Shown piece after piece: positions 13,535-22,730 of a DNA stretch of 59,132 nucleotides. The DNA comes from JAJOKK01 sp965370555 (GTDB lineage: Bacteria > Bipolaricaulota > Bipolaricaulia > UBA7950 > UBA9294): NCBI GenBank assembly GCA_965370555.1, contig CBDUVB010000009.1:1-59132 (forward strand), in the 5' to 3' direction. Below the pieces are notes generated by a model. That model made no database searches. It was given only the letters and a program-made list of their open reading frames with translations, and was not told where the DNA came from. Positions within the stretch are counted from its first letter, which is position 1. Each line of letters opens with the position of its first letter. Position numbers and translations under genes: made by a program.

Positions 13535-13840
13535 AAATATCAGGTCCTCCGTGGGGATTTCCTGAGCAAAGATTGTCTTTTCCTCGTCCACAGCCTCACG
13601 GTATTTCGCAAGGACTACCTGTTCTAATCTCAACCGAAACTCGTTGTCGATCGGATGGGCTGTGTCGCGGAACTCGCCGTTCTTAACCTCGCGACTGGGC
13701 ATGGCGACGAATAGGTGTTCCTTCCCCTGGATCACCTTCACGCTGTGAATGATGAATACGTCATCAAAAATGATCGAGCAGAACGCTTTCAGGTTCCCTT
13801 CATTGCGCATCGGTCGAATCTCTACCTTGGTTATCTCCAC
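13532..13840 (-). CDS. spoVG: SpoVG family regulator
   Basis: A 102-residue SpoVG homologue. Family features are the N-terminal 'EITKVEIRPMRNEGNLKAF' strand-rich segment, IIFDDVFIIHSVKVI, and the hallmark VAMPSREVKNGEFRDTAHP (about residues 46-64). SpoVG proteins bind DNA or RNA and act as global regulators, including in non-sporulating bacteria, so the name does not imply sporulation. The start is GTG 13840, with GAGGT 9 bases upstream and a good promoter at 13878-13906. The TAG stop is the first three bases of tRNA-Gln. The C-terminal tail (EEKTIFAQEIPTEDLIF) is lineage-specific. Confidence 0.93.
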   Translation of the reverse strand: MEITKVEIRPMRNEGNLKAFCSIIFDDVFIIHSVKVIQGKEHLFVAMPSREVKNGEFRDTAHPIDNEFRLRLEQVVLAKYREAVDEEKTIFAQEIPTEDLIF

Positions 13841-13877
13841 CCTGAATGACCTCGCTGTCTAACTCATTAAGCGATTC

Positions 13878-13906
13878 ATCTTAACGAAAAGGCCCGATCC
13901 TTTCAA
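13878..13906 (-). promoter_or_regulatory. spoVG-tRNA-Gln promoter
   Basis: On the minus strand, TTGAAA (13901-13906), a 17-base spacer and TAAGAT (13878-13883). About 37 bases separate the -10 element from the spoVG start. Confidence 0.8.
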
Positions 13907-13973
13907 TATTCGGTCCCTTGTCGTTTCGAGTGGGTAGATGTAGGCATAACGGAACCAGTACATCTCGCAAAGA

Positions 13974-14163
13974 CCTGTCTGCCGTACCGGCACAGGCAGG
14001 CGTGAAGCAGTAGCGGGTAATGAGTGACAAGAAAGAGCAAGAGCATTCTCTCGCAAAGCCGCAGAGAACGCCAAGGAAAGCGGTAGAATTGGAAAAGAAC
14101 AAGAACAGAAGGCATCTCTTAGCGATCTTGGCGTCTTGAGTGAGTGCAACGAACGGGCGAGAG
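13974..14163. repeat. Dispersed repeats: CCTGTCTGCCG hairpin and CGCAAAG/CTTGGCG block
   Basis: CCTGTCTGCCGTACCGGCAC folds against CAGGCAGG. From 14041, TCTCGCAAAGCCGCAGAG and GAACGCCAAGG pair at a distance with CTTGGCG and GGGCGAGA near 14128-14163. The last 29 bases are identical to 2786-2814. The gap 13841-14228 otherwise holds only the spoVG promoter. Confidence 0.7.
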
Positions 14164-14228
14164 AACAGCCTTCTATCATTTGTGGTCACAGGTTGTTATC
14201 AGCTCAAAACGGCAAAGAGCCCAATATT

Positions 14229-16574
14229 CTACTCTTCTGCGAGCTCGAAGATGGTAACCCCATCTCCCCCCTCCCTTGGTGGCGCCAGGTTGCAAGACGA
14301 GACGAAGGAACAGGAGGATAGATAGGACCTGATAGCGTCCCGCAGGGCTCCGGTTCCTTTGCCGTGGAGGACACTCGCCCTCCTAATGTCTGCGAGCAGG
14401 AGCTGGTCGAGGTATGCTTCGAGCTCGCGTAGCGCCTCGGAGACTGTCATCCCGCGCACGTTCAACTGGAGGGAAATCTGGCCGGTTCGCAGGCCGGCGG
14501 GGCGATAGGAACGGGACTTTGGCTTAGACGCTCGCCGTTTCGCCAAGGAGAGATCAGCGGCTTCTGTGGAGACGCGAATCCCTTCCAGATCGATTGTCAC
14601 TTTCCCGCGTGGGGATATGCTCGCGATCCGCCCGTCGGTGTCCAAGCTGTGCACATGCACGAGCTGCCCCACCTGGATCTCGTCGGGAGAGAGAGTGACC
14701 CCCTCGTCCTCGCGTGTGGCACGCTCCCCCTCTATGCGCAGCTTACCACGCAAGTCGGCAAGCTCACGGTAGGCCCTCTTTGCCTCCTCCACGGTTGGAG
14801 AGGCTTTGATCTCGCGCAAGAGACGCTCTACCTGTTCTTGGCTTAGACGGAGGAACGCTTCCAGCTCCCTAACCCTAGTGGAGAGCGTCTCTTCTTTGGC
14901 ATCTTCGAACGCGGCTACTTTCTCTGCGTAGGTTTCCTTCAGGTTGCTCGCCTCTGCTAGTTCTTGTTCCGCCCTAGTGCGATGTTTGAGGAGCGTCTGG
15001 CGTTCGCGTTCTAGCTCCTCGATGATGTCCTCGGCGCGGATCTCCCCCTGAGTGAGGAACGATTTTGCTCGTGTTACCAAATCCTCGGAAAGTCCAAGGC
15101 CGCGAGCGATGACAAACGCGTTGCTCTTGCCGGGGACCCCCTCGACGACCCGGAAGGTGGGGGAGAGGGTCTCGACGTCGAACTCCATCGACGCGGTCTT
15201 CACCGCAGGATGACGGATGGCGAAGTACTTGAGAGGGGTGAGGTGTGTGGAGACGGCGACCAGTGCCTCGGCCTCAAGAAGATCCTCGATGATGGCGAGG
15301 CCAAGGGCTGCCCCTTCCTGCGGATCGGTCCCCGCACCGAGTTCGTCGAGGAGGACGAGGGCGCCCGCGTCGGCCTCCTCCAGGATGGAGACAATGTTTT
15401 TCATGTGGGCGGAGAAGGTGGATAGGTTCTGCGAGATCGATTGTTCGTCCCCGATATCGGTCCGCACCTTGGAGATGAGGGGAATCTCGCTATCCGGGGA
15501 GGCGGGAATGGGAATGATCGATTGGGTCATCAGCGTCAGAAGGCCAAGTGTCTTTAGGGTCACCGTCTTACCGCCGGTGTTCGGCCCGGTGATCACCGCC
15601 ATCCGGGTTCGATCTCCAATGGAGAGGGAGACTGGAACGACCTGTTCCCGGTCGATGAGGGGATGGCGGGCGTTGCGAAGCGCGAGGGAGCGGGAGAGGC
15701 GGGGAAAGGAACAGTGATAGGCGATAGCGTAGGAGGCACGGGCGAAGAGGGAATCAAGGTGGGCAAGGATCGCCCGGTTGTGCAGGAATGAAGATCCCTT
15801 CTCCTTGAATGCCTCGGTCAGCTCGCGCAGGATACGCAGCCGCTCATCGTGAATCTCCCCGTCCAGGGTAGCGAGGCTGTTGTTCTCTGGTACGAGCGTG
15901 GTCGGCTCGGCGTACAGGGTCTGACCAGTCGCCGAACGATCGTGAACGACGAACCCCATCGCCCCAACCGCCCCGCTCTTAATCGGAACGACCAGCCGCC
16001 CGGCGCGGCGGGTGATCACCGCTTCGCTAATCAGTTCAGGGTTACGATCGATCAGCGCGCGCAGCTTCTTCTCGACCCTCTGTTCGAGAGTTCTTCGCTT
16101 TGCGATCAGGCTCTTCAGCGTTGGAGAGGCATCGTCGCGCACCGCGCCGGTCTCGTCGATTGCCCGATGGATCCTCTTCGCAAGATCGATCGCCTCGAAG
16201 AGACGCTCGGCGAACCGGCGCAGGGAGGGGAAGGCCTCTTGCGTGGTGAATACGGCTCGGATGCGCTGGGTCTCATCGATCGTTTGCAGGACGAGGAGGA
16301 ACTCCTCCCCAGCGAGAAAGGCGTGCTCCTCGGCACGCTTGAGAAGGGGAGCGAGATCTTCTACCCCGTGAAGCGAGAAGCGCCTTTGCTCCTCCAAGAA
16401 GGAGATCGCCTCACCGACCTCGGCCATCCCTTGCTCTATCGCCTCTCGATCCGCGAGCGGGGTAAGGGCATCGATCGCTTCCTCGCCGAGAGAGGAGGAG
16501 CAGAACCCCTTCAGAAGGTGCTTGACGCGATCGAATTCGAGATCACGCAGCGTCTTGTCGTTGGCGATCGCCAT
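14229..16574 (-). CDS. mutS2: Endonuclease MutS2 (Smr-domain MutS homologue)
   Basis: A 781-residue member of the MutS2 family, which acts on recombination intermediates and, in some bacteria, on stalled ribosomes. The N-terminal core starts TLRDLEFDRVKHLLKGFC. The ABC-type ATPase has Walker A GPNTGGKTVTLKTLG (about 336-350) and Walker B GALVLLDELGAGTDPQEGAA, then STHLTPLK. A long coiled coil follows (about 515-640). The C-terminal Smr nuclease domain starts at LNVRGMTVSEALRELEAYL and contains the HGKGTGALRDAIR motif and PREGGDGVTIFEL ending. The family's catalytic 'LDxR' is LNVR here, so the first acidic residue is Asn. It starts 7 bases after fabK and is co-transcribed with it. Confidence 0.95.
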   Translation of the reverse strand: MAIANDKTLRDLEFDRVKHLLKGFCSSSLGEEAIDALTPLADREAIEQGMAEVGEAISFLEEQRRFSLHGVEDLAPLLKRAEEHAFLAGEEFLLVLQTIDETQRIRAVFTTQEAFPSLRRFAERLFEAIDLAKRIHRAIDETGAVRDDASPTLKSLIAKRRTLEQRVEKKLRALIDRNPELISEAVITRRAGRLVVPIKSGAVGAMGFVVHDRSATGQTLYAEPTTLVPENNSLATLDGEIHDERLRILRELTEAFKEKGSSFLHNRAILAHLDSLFARASYAIAYHCSFPRLSRSLALRNARHPLIDREQVVPVSLSIGDRTRMAVITGPNTGGKTVTLKTLGLLTLMTQSIIPIPASPDSEIPLISKVRTDIGDEQSISQNLSTFSAHMKNIVSILEEADAGALVLLDELGAGTDPQEGAALGLAIIEDLLEAEALVAVSTHLTPLKYFAIRHPAVKTASMEFDVETLSPTFRVVEGVPGKSNAFVIARGLGLSEDLVTRAKSFLTQGEIRAEDIIEELERERQTLLKHRTRAEQELAEASNLKETYAEKVAAFEDAKEETLSTRVRELEAFLRLSQEQVERLLREIKASPTVEEAKRAYRELADLRGKLRIEGERATREDEGVTLSPDEIQVGQLVHVHSLDTDGRIASISPRGKVTIDLEGIRVSTEAADLSLAKRRASKPKSRSYRPAGLRTGQISLQLNVRGMTVSEALRELEAYLDQLLLADIRRASVLHGKGTGALRDAIRSYLSSCSFVSSCNLAPPREGGDGVTIFELAEE

Positions 16575-16581
16575 CGCTAGG

Positions 16582-17511
16582 TTACAGCGCTCCCTCCGGG
16601 AGAAGATTTTTCGCCATCTCTACCATCTCCGCGATGATCGTCCCCACCGGTTTCACCTCGGTGACAAGCCCGCTGATCTGACCGGCCATCAAGGAGCCAG
16701 TCTCTGTATCCCCGTCGTAGACGGCACGGCGCAGGCCTCCTACGGCCAGGGTTTCGAACTCCTCTCGCGGCCGCCCTTCATGCTCGTAGCGGGCGAACTG
16801 CTTACTCATCTTGTTCGCAAGGGTGCGCACCGGGGCACCGATGCTCCGCCCGGTGACGATCGTCGCGCGTCCGTTCGCCTTCAGGACAGCCTCCTTGAAG
16901 TTGTCGTGCACCGGAGCTTCGGCGGAAACGAGGAAGCGGGTTCCCATCTGAACTCCTTCCGCTCCGAGTACGATAGCCGCAGCGAGCCCACGGCCATCGC
17001 CGATCCCCCCGGCAGCGATCACCGGAATCGATATAGCATCGACCACCTGCGGAACGAGGACGATCGTCGTCACCTCGCCGACGTGCCCTCCAGACTCCGT
17101 TCCCTCGGCGATGACTCCGTCTGCACCGGAACGCTCCATCCTCCTGGCGAGCGAGACAGCGGGGACGACTGGAAAGACCTTGATCCCCGCTTCTTTCAGC
17201 CGGTCTATGTACTTCGCTGGGTTCCCAGCGCCGGTCGTCACCATGGGAACGCGCTCACGAATGACGATCTCCACCTGCTCATCGATATCGGGGTCCATCA
17301 GCATCAGGTTGACCCCGAACGGTCGATCGGTCTTTTCTCGCACCTCGGCGATCTGCGTGACCAGGAGATCGGGCGGCATTCCGCCCGAGCCGATCACCCC
17401 TAACCCACCGGCCTCAGAGACCGCCGCGACGAGCTGGGCACGCGACACGTGTGCCATCCCCCCAAGGAGGATGGGATAACGAATACCGAGCATCTGACAG
17501 ATCCGATTCAC
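16582..17511 (-). CDS. fabK: Enoyl-ACP reductase II / nitronate monooxygenase family flavoprotein
   Basis: A 309-residue FMN-binding TIM-barrel protein. Signature segments are ICQMLGIRYPILLGGMAHV (N-terminus), AAVSEAGGLGVIGSGGMPP, FGVNLMLMDP, AEGTESGGHVGE (about 138-149), IPVIAAGGIGDGRGLAAAIV and GAEGVQMGTRFLVSAEAP. Length and order match FabK, the FMN-dependent NAD(P)H enoyl-ACP reductase closing each round of fatty-acid elongation. Nitronate monooxygenases share the fold, and no other fab gene is adjacent to decide. The C-terminal MAGQISGLVTEVKPVGTII favours FabK. The start is GTG 17511 with GGGGG 6 bases before. It leads a two-gene unit with mutS2. Confidence 0.85.
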   Translation of the reverse strand: MNRICQMLGIRYPILLGGMAHVSRAQLVAAVSEAGGLGVIGSGGMPPDLLVTQIAEVREKTDRPFGVNLMLMDPDIDEQVEIVIRERVPMVTTGAGNPAKYIDRLKEAGIKVFPVVPAVSLARRMERSGADGVIAEGTESGGHVGEVTTIVLVPQVVDAISIPVIAAGGIGDGRGLAAAIVLGAEGVQMGTRFLVSAEAPVHDNFKEAVLKANGRATIVTGRSIGAPVRTLANKMSKQFARYEHEGRPREEFETLAVGGLRRAVYDGDTETGSLMAGQISGLVTEVKPVGTIIAEMVEMAKNLLPEGAL

Positions 17512-17794
17512 TTTTTACCCCCTTGCTAACTCTTACAAAGATAAATCTTTCACAAGATGACCCACAAAAGGAAGGGGTGCGAGATAGGGAGCCTTGGCAA
17601 CATCACTAGGGTGCATCAATACAAGAGCACTACCAAAGGAGGTTCCCATGACAGCAACCATCTTCCTTACTCCATTGTACCAGTTTTCCGGTCGGGTTGT
17701 GAGTGAAACCGAGGTCCCTCTCTGTTTCGAATGGGTAGGCCGAAGCTAGGCTTCCCTGCGATTCTACTATAATGAAGCCACGAGAAGCCCAGGA

Positions 17795-17923
17795 ATGAGT
17801 GCGCGGGAAGTTCATGGCCTTCTTGTGGAGGAGAAGCGAAACACGAAGGTCTCCGAGCTGATCGACCTCTTTGCGCAACGGTACATCACCGATGATGAAC
17901 TCCTGCTGGAACGGGTCTCTTAG
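17795..17923 (+). CDS. Candidate small protein
   Basis: A 42-codon frame, MSAREVHGLLVEEKRNTKVS and so on, ending ITDDELLLERVS, predicted helical and charged. A perfect TATAAT (17768-17773) lies 21 bases upstream of its ATG, although no convincing -35 is present and the ribosome-binding site (AGGA) is too close. It converges on secA, with 4 bases of overlap at the stops. No family recognised. It may be only a non-coding transcript. Confidence 0.3.
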   Translation: MSAREVHGLLVEEKRNTKVSELIDLFAQRYITDDELLLERVS

Positions 17924-20487
17924 GTCTTTCTCCCACAGCAGTTTTTGTACTTCTTCCCCGAGCCACACGGACAGGGATCGTTTCGGCCTGGTTTCTTCGC
18001 GATCGAAACGGGGCTGTGCTTCGGCCTCTCCGCGGTCGAACTGACCGATCCCGCACCGGCGTGGACGTAGCTCACCTCGCGCTCGCGAGCTGGTTGTCCT
18101 TCTCCTCTCGACGCGGTGAGGCGCGGGTTAAGGAGAGATTTGACGACCTTCTGGGTCGCGCGGTCGAGCGTTTCCTGGAAGAGGATGAACGACTCGCGCT
18201 TGAAGACGACGAGGGGGTCGGTCCCGGCATAGGCGGTCAGTCCGATCCCTTCCTTCAGGTCATCCAGTGTGTAGAGGTGCGAAAGCCAGGTCTCATCGAT
18301 GGTGGTGATAATAATGTAGCGGGCGATGAGGGCGAAGCGCGGTTCGAGCCTCTCCTTCTGTCGGGCGAGGGCGTGCTCCATGTGGTCGACGGCGATTTGC
18401 AGAAGCTCATCGTGTTTCTTTCCTTCCAGATCCTCCGCTGAGAAGAGGAGGAAGGCGGATAGCTCATGTGCCAGCCCCGCGAGGTTCCACTCGTCCGCGG
18501 GGCGAGATGGATCGGCGTAGTCGGCGACGAGTCCGTCTGCGACCTGCTCGAACAGGGTGAGGAGGTATTCGTCGAGGTCATCGATCGGCAGTTCCTCCAT
18601 CCGGTCGCGGGGCGGGAGGAGGAATTGGTCCCGAAGGGAGTAGATCGCCTCGCGCTGCTTGGCGAGGACGAGGTCGTACTCCAGAAGGTGTTTGCGGATC
18701 TCGAAGTTTCGCCCCTCCACGCGTTTCTGGGCGCGGCGGATCGAGCTAGTGAGGAGATTGTGCTCGATCGCCTGCCCCTCTTCCATTCCCAGCCGATCCA
18801 TTACCGCGCCGATGCGGTCTCCGGCGAAGATGCGCAACAGGTCGTCCTCGAGGGAGAGGTAGAACTGCGAGGAACCGGGATCGCCCTGGCGTCCGGAGCG
18901 TCCGAGGAGTTGGTTGTCTATTCTGCGGGACTCGTGCCGCTGGCACCCGAGGACGTGTAATCCTCCCATCTCGGCGACATTCTTCTCGAGTTTGATGTCC
19001 GTCCCACGGCCGGCCATGTTTGTGGCGACGGTGATCGCCCCTTTCTGGCCGGCATCCGCGACTATCTCCGCCTCCTTCTCGTGGTACTTGGCATTGAGGA
19101 CGCTGTGTGGCAGGTTGCGTTTCTTCAATAAGGCGGAGAGGTATTCCGACTTCTCGATCGAATCGGTTCCCACGAGGACCGGGCGGCTGAGTTCGTGCAG
19201 GCGTGCGATCTCCTCGGCGATCGCATCGAACTTCCCCTTTTCCGTTCGGTAGATCACGTCCGGTCTTGCACTCCGAATGAGGGGGCGGTTAGTCGGCATG
19301 ACGAGGACGGGGAGGGCGTAGATCTGCTTGAACTCGTCCTCTTCGGTCTTTGCCGTGCCGGTCATCCCACAGATTCCCTTGTAGAGATGAAAGTAGTGCT
19401 GGAGGGTGATCGAGGCCAGGGTCTGCGACTCGCGCTGGACCATCATCCCCTCCTTTGCCTCCAGGGCCTGGTGGAGACCGTCGGAGTAGCGGCGGTCGGG
19501 CATCAACCGACCGGTAAAGGTGTCGACGATCATCACCCGCCCGTCCTTGACGATGTAATCCTGCTCTTTCTTAAACAGGTGGAGTGCTCTTAAGGCGGTC
19601 TCCAAGTGGTGGAGCAGGTCGGTGCTCTCCGGGGCATACAGGTTCTCGATCGAGAGGGCCTGCTCCCCTTTCTTGATTCCAGTGTCTGTGAGGGTGAGGC
19701 GTCGCGTCTCTTCATCGATCTCGAAGTCCGTATCCCTCTTGAACCGGCGCACGACCGAGGCGAACTTGCGGTACTTATCGATCGATTCGGCGGTCGAACC
19801 GGAGATGATGAGAGGAGTCCTTGCCTCGTCGACTAGGATGTTGTCGATCTCGTCGATGATCGCGTAGTCGAGTGGACCCTGTGTCTTCTGTTCGACAGAG
19901 ATGACCATGTTGTCGCGCAGGTAATCGAACCCGAACTGATTGTTCGTCCCGTAGGTGATGTCGGCCCCATACGCGATCTTTCTCTCTTCAGGTTCCATCC
20001 CTTGTTGGAGGAGGCCAACGGAAAGGCCGAGGAACTCGTAGATCGGGCCCATCCATTCCCGGTCGCGGCGGGCGAGGTAGTCGTTCACCGTCACCACGTG
20101 CACCCTTCCCACGAGGGCATTCAAGTACGCGGGAAGAGTGGCGACGAGTGTCTTCCCTTCGCCGGTCTGCATCTCCGCGATTTTTCGGTCATCGAGGGCT
20201 ACTGCTCCCAGGATCTGTACATTGAACGGGCGCATCCCGACCGTGCGGACGGCTGCTTCGCGGGCGACAGCGAAGGCCTCGTCGCGGATCTGGGCCTTCG
20301 ACTCCCCAGCCTCCAGGCGGGAGCGAAACTCCCCTGTCTTTTGTTGCAGTGCCTCGTCCGAGAGAGCCTTGACTACATCTTCAAGGGTGTTGATCGCCTC
20401 GAGATGCTGCTGGTAGCGCTTCAACTGCTGCGCGTTCGTCTGTCCGAGGAGGAAGTCTAAAGTTCGTTTGATACGCTCGATTGCCAT
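17920..20487 (-). CDS. secA: Preprotein translocase ATPase SecA
   Basis: Motor ATPase pushing unfolded preproteins through SecYEG. The 855 residues are in the normal range. Visible motifs are GMRPFNVQILGAVAL, Walker A AEMQTGEGKTLVA (about 102-114), VNDYLARRDREWM, the DEAD-box region IIDEIDNILVDEARTPLIIS, and the helicase motif ATNMAGRGTDIKL. The C-terminus has the intact zinc/SecB-binding tail GRNDPCPCGSGKKYKNCC. 'DEIDNIL' replaces the commoner 'DEVDSIL', a mild change. A strong promoter (20505-20533) sits so close that the leader is only about 10 bases, with no clear Shine-Dalgarno sequence. It is single in this window. Confidence 0.97.
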   Translation of the reverse strand: MAIERIKRTLDFLLGQTNAQQLKRYQQHLEAINTLEDVVKALSDEALQQKTGEFRSRLEAGESKAQIRDEAFAVAREAAVRTVGMRPFNVQILGAVALDDRKIAEMQTGEGKTLVATLPAYLNALVGRVHVVTVNDYLARRDREWMGPIYEFLGLSVGLLQQGMEPEERKIAYGADITYGTNNQFGFDYLRDNMVISVEQKTQGPLDYAIIDEIDNILVDEARTPLIISGSTAESIDKYRKFASVVRRFKRDTDFEIDEETRRLTLTDTGIKKGEQALSIENLYAPESTDLLHHLETALRALHLFKKEQDYIVKDGRVMIVDTFTGRLMPDRRYSDGLHQALEAKEGMMVQRESQTLASITLQHYFHLYKGICGMTGTAKTEEDEFKQIYALPVLVMPTNRPLIRSARPDVIYRTEKGKFDAIAEEIARLHELSRPVLVGTDSIEKSEYLSALLKKRNLPHSVLNAKYHEKEAEIVADAGQKGAITVATNMAGRGTDIKLEKNVAEMGGLHVLGCQRHESRRIDNQLLGRSGRQGDPGSSQFYLSLEDDLLRIFAGDRIGAVMDRLGMEEGQAIEHNLLTSSIRRAQKRVEGRNFEIRKHLLEYDLVLAKQREAIYSLRDQFLLPPRDRMEELPIDDLDEYLLTLFEQVADGLVADYADPSRPADEWNLAGLAHELSAFLLFSAEDLEGKKHDELLQIAVDHMEHALARQKERLEPRFALIARYIIITTIDETWLSHLYTLDDLKEGIGLTAYAGTDPLVVFKRESFILFQETLDRATQKVVKSLLNPRLTASRGEGQPAREREVSYVHAGAGSVSSTAERPKHSPVSIAKKPGRNDPCPCGSGKKYKNCCGRKT

Positions 20488-20504
20488 CTATAGGTCACCT
20501 GCTC

Positions 20505-20533
20505 AGTATAGGAACGGCGACATCTTTTTGCAA
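20505..20533 (-). promoter_or_regulatory. secA promoter
   Basis: On the minus strand, TTGCAA (20528-20533), a 17-base spacer and TATACT (20505-20510), 17 bases before the secA ATG. The expected leader is about 10 bases. Confidence 0.85.
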
Positions 20534-20605
20534 GGAATTTTTCGGGCCTCACGCTCCAGAATTAGCTGCCAGCGATAAAAGCAGCTATTAGCTTTCAGTC
20601 ATCAT

Positions 20606-22717
20606 CTATGAGGATGGGAGTTGTGAGAGAGCGGTCTCCACCGCCTCTTTCTCCTGTTTAAGGACCTCTATCTCCCCACGCAGCTTGGCGTACTCATCGG
20701 CCTGCATCCTGGTCGCCGCCGAGAGCTTTCTCTGGTTGCTGGTAAGGGCTTTATCGATCAGGGTAAGGGCCTTCTCGTAGTTCTTGCGCGCGGTGACCGG
20801 CATCTTCAAGCCTCGGTAGAGATCCCCGAGGGCTATGTAGGCACGCTCGAAGCTGGGATGAGCCTCGACGAGTGACTCCAGGAGATCGCCAGCTCGATCG
20901 TAGTCCCCTTCACGGAAGGCGATCATCCCGTTCAGGTACTTTGCCTGGATCTCCATGCTCGGATTGGGGTGGGTGGAGAGGAGGAGGTCCACGTTCTCCT
21001 GTGCAATCTCTGTCTCTCCCAGGTTTATGGCAATGTTTGCCAGGGTGAGGTAGACCTCCTCAGAGACGAACCGCGTGCGGCAGAGCATCAGGTCGTCCAG
21101 CCCCTCCTCGTAACGCCCCTGCTGAATCTTCGCCGTCGCGAGGTAGTAGTAGGTCTGCCGCGGGCAGAAGTCGAGTTTGACACTTCGTTCGAGGGTCGCC
21201 TCCGCGAGTCTCGTCTGCCCTATCTGCAGTTGTCGGGTTCCTTGCGCGAGGAGGAGATTGGCGCGGTAGTCGCGGATTCCGATCACGGAGACGCCCAGGC
21301 AGACCACGAGAAGTCCTGCGGTTACCCCTTTGAGCGACCAACCCGCGAGGTGAACGGTCTTTGTCGCCCCTCCACCGTAGGCAGGGGAGGAGGCCAGTCC
21401 GAGGACGAGAACGAGGACGAGAGATGAGGAGGGGAGGTGGGCTGGAAAGCTCACCAGGGCGTGGGCCAGGAAGACAACGATCCCCCCGGCGAGGAGAAGG
21501 AGGTCGAAACGATCGAATTCATCGGTATTCTTCCGGAGCCTGATCCAGAAGGAGAAGGGGATTGCGAGGAGGAGGGCGAGGAGGGCGAGGGACCCGAGCG
21601 AGCCAAGCTCAGCCACAATTTGAACGTAGTCGTTGTGCGCCTGTGCCGCGCGGGGGATGTAGAAGTCGTAGTTTGCTCCTTGCGGGCTGGCGAGGAACGC
21701 CGCCTTGTACGGGAGGAAGTTCAGCTTGTAGTTCCCCAGGCCTACGCCGACGATCGGATGCTCCTTGAACATCTCCCACCCGACCCACCAGTCCCAGGAA
21801 CGGGTCTTCCCAGCGTTCTGTGCCCACAACCTCCCGATCCAGGAGCTGCTATCCGCGGAGAGACCGACGACCGAGTTGAGGGGGCCTGATGGGGCCTCGA
21901 CGAGGAAGGTGAAGACGAGGGCGAGGAGGAGCGCGATCAGCCAAGCCCGGTTCTTTCGTAGCGGCGCGATCGGTCGGAAGATCGCCCACCCGATGAGGAG
22001 GGCGATGAAGGCGACGAGAAGAGCAACCCTTGTTCCTGCCTGGTTGACGAGCATCGCCATCCCGAAATTGAACGACAGAAGGATGATCGTCACAGCGCGC
22101 AGGATCCGCGAACGGAGGCGGACGATCAGGATCACCGACGGGATAAGGAGATAGGCGAGGAACCCGCCCAGGTAGTTTCTGTTTCCCATCGTTGAGATGA
22201 TCTCGCTCAGGCCGTGCGTGCCGTGGGCCCCGCGCATCACCCCCAGGTACTGCAACAACCCGTAGAGCGAGGCGAAGAAGGCTGAAATGAGGAGGGCGAA
22301 GAGGATCAGGGTAACATCGCGCTTCTCCTTGACGGTATTGGCGAGGAGAAGGTAGAAGAGGAAGAAAAAGACGACGAGGGCGAGGCTCTGGATCACCACA
22401 CGTCCGTTGACGGCGTGGATGAGTGAGAAGAACGAGATAACGATGAGAGCAAGAACCGGGAAAGTTAGCCAAGGGAGCCGAATCTTCCACTCCCCTCTTA
22501 CCAGTGCAGAAACACCCCACCAGGCAAGGAGGATCGAGACCCCGACGAGGAAGAAGATCGACTTGCCGTAACCGTACTCCGTGATCCCCGGCCAGATGAA
22601 GAGGGGCATGGAGAAGATGAAGAAGGAGATCAGGAAGACGAGGACACGATCGAGCGAGAGATCGAAGCTTTTCTTGGGCGGACTCTTCTTCGTCTTTCTT
22701 CTCTTCTTCTTTGTCAT
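20606..22717 (-). CDS. O-antigen ligase/polymerase-like membrane protein with TPR tail
   Basis: About 703 residues. A Lys/Arg-rich start (TKKKRRKTKKSPPKKS) precedes roughly 11-12 membrane helices (about residues 25-480). A Wzy_C/O-antigen ligase-type periplasmic loop contains SWDWWVGWEMFKEHPIVGVG and GLGNYKLNFLPYK, then RAAQAHNDYVQIVAELG, the conserved 'HN' segment. The C-terminal 200 residues are tetratricopeptide-like repeats (RQLQIGQTRLAEATLERSV; FREGDYDRAGDLLESLVEA) ending in a coiled coil. It probably transfers or polymerises an undecaprenyl-linked glycan outside the membrane; substrate unknown. The start is ATG 22717 with GGAGGAAG immediately before, 13 bases after the geranylgeranyl reductase stop. 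Confidence 0.82.
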   Translation of the reverse strand: MTKKKRRKTKKSPPKKSFDLSLDRVLVFLISFFIFSMPLFIWPGITEYGYGKSIFFLVGVSILLAWWGVSALVRGEWKIRLPWLTFPVLALIVISFFSLIHAVNGRVVIQSLALVVFFFLFYLLLANTVKEKRDVTLILFALLISAFFASLYGLLQYLGVMRGAHGTHGLSEIISTMGNRNYLGGFLAYLLIPSVILIVRLRSRILRAVTIILLSFNFGMAMLVNQAGTRVALLVAFIALLIGWAIFRPIAPLRKNRAWLIALLLALVFTFLVEAPSGPLNSVVGLSADSSSWIGRLWAQNAGKTRSWDWWVGWEMFKEHPIVGVGLGNYKLNFLPYKAAFLASPQGANYDFYIPRAAQAHNDYVQIVAELGSLGSLALLALLLAIPFSFWIRLRKNTDEFDRFDLLLLAGGIVVFLAHALVSFPAHLPSSSLVLVLVLGLASSPAYGGGATKTVHLAGWSLKGVTAGLLVVCLGVSVIGIRDYRANLLLAQGTRQLQIGQTRLAEATLERSVKLDFCPRQTYYYLATAKIQQGRYEEGLDDLMLCRTRFVSEEVYLTLANIAINLGETEIAQENVDLLLSTHPNPSMEIQAKYLNGMIAFREGDYDRAGDLLESLVEAHPSFERAYIALGDLYRGLKMPVTARKNYEKALTLIDKALTSNQRKLSAATRMQADEYAKLRGEIEVLKQEKEAVETALSQLPSS

Positions 22718-22730
22718 CTTCCTCCATTCA

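Noticed and set aside
17630..17968. 112-codon minus-strand frame beyond secA
   Set aside because: It begins inside the secA 3' end in another frame and has no recognisable motif or start signal.
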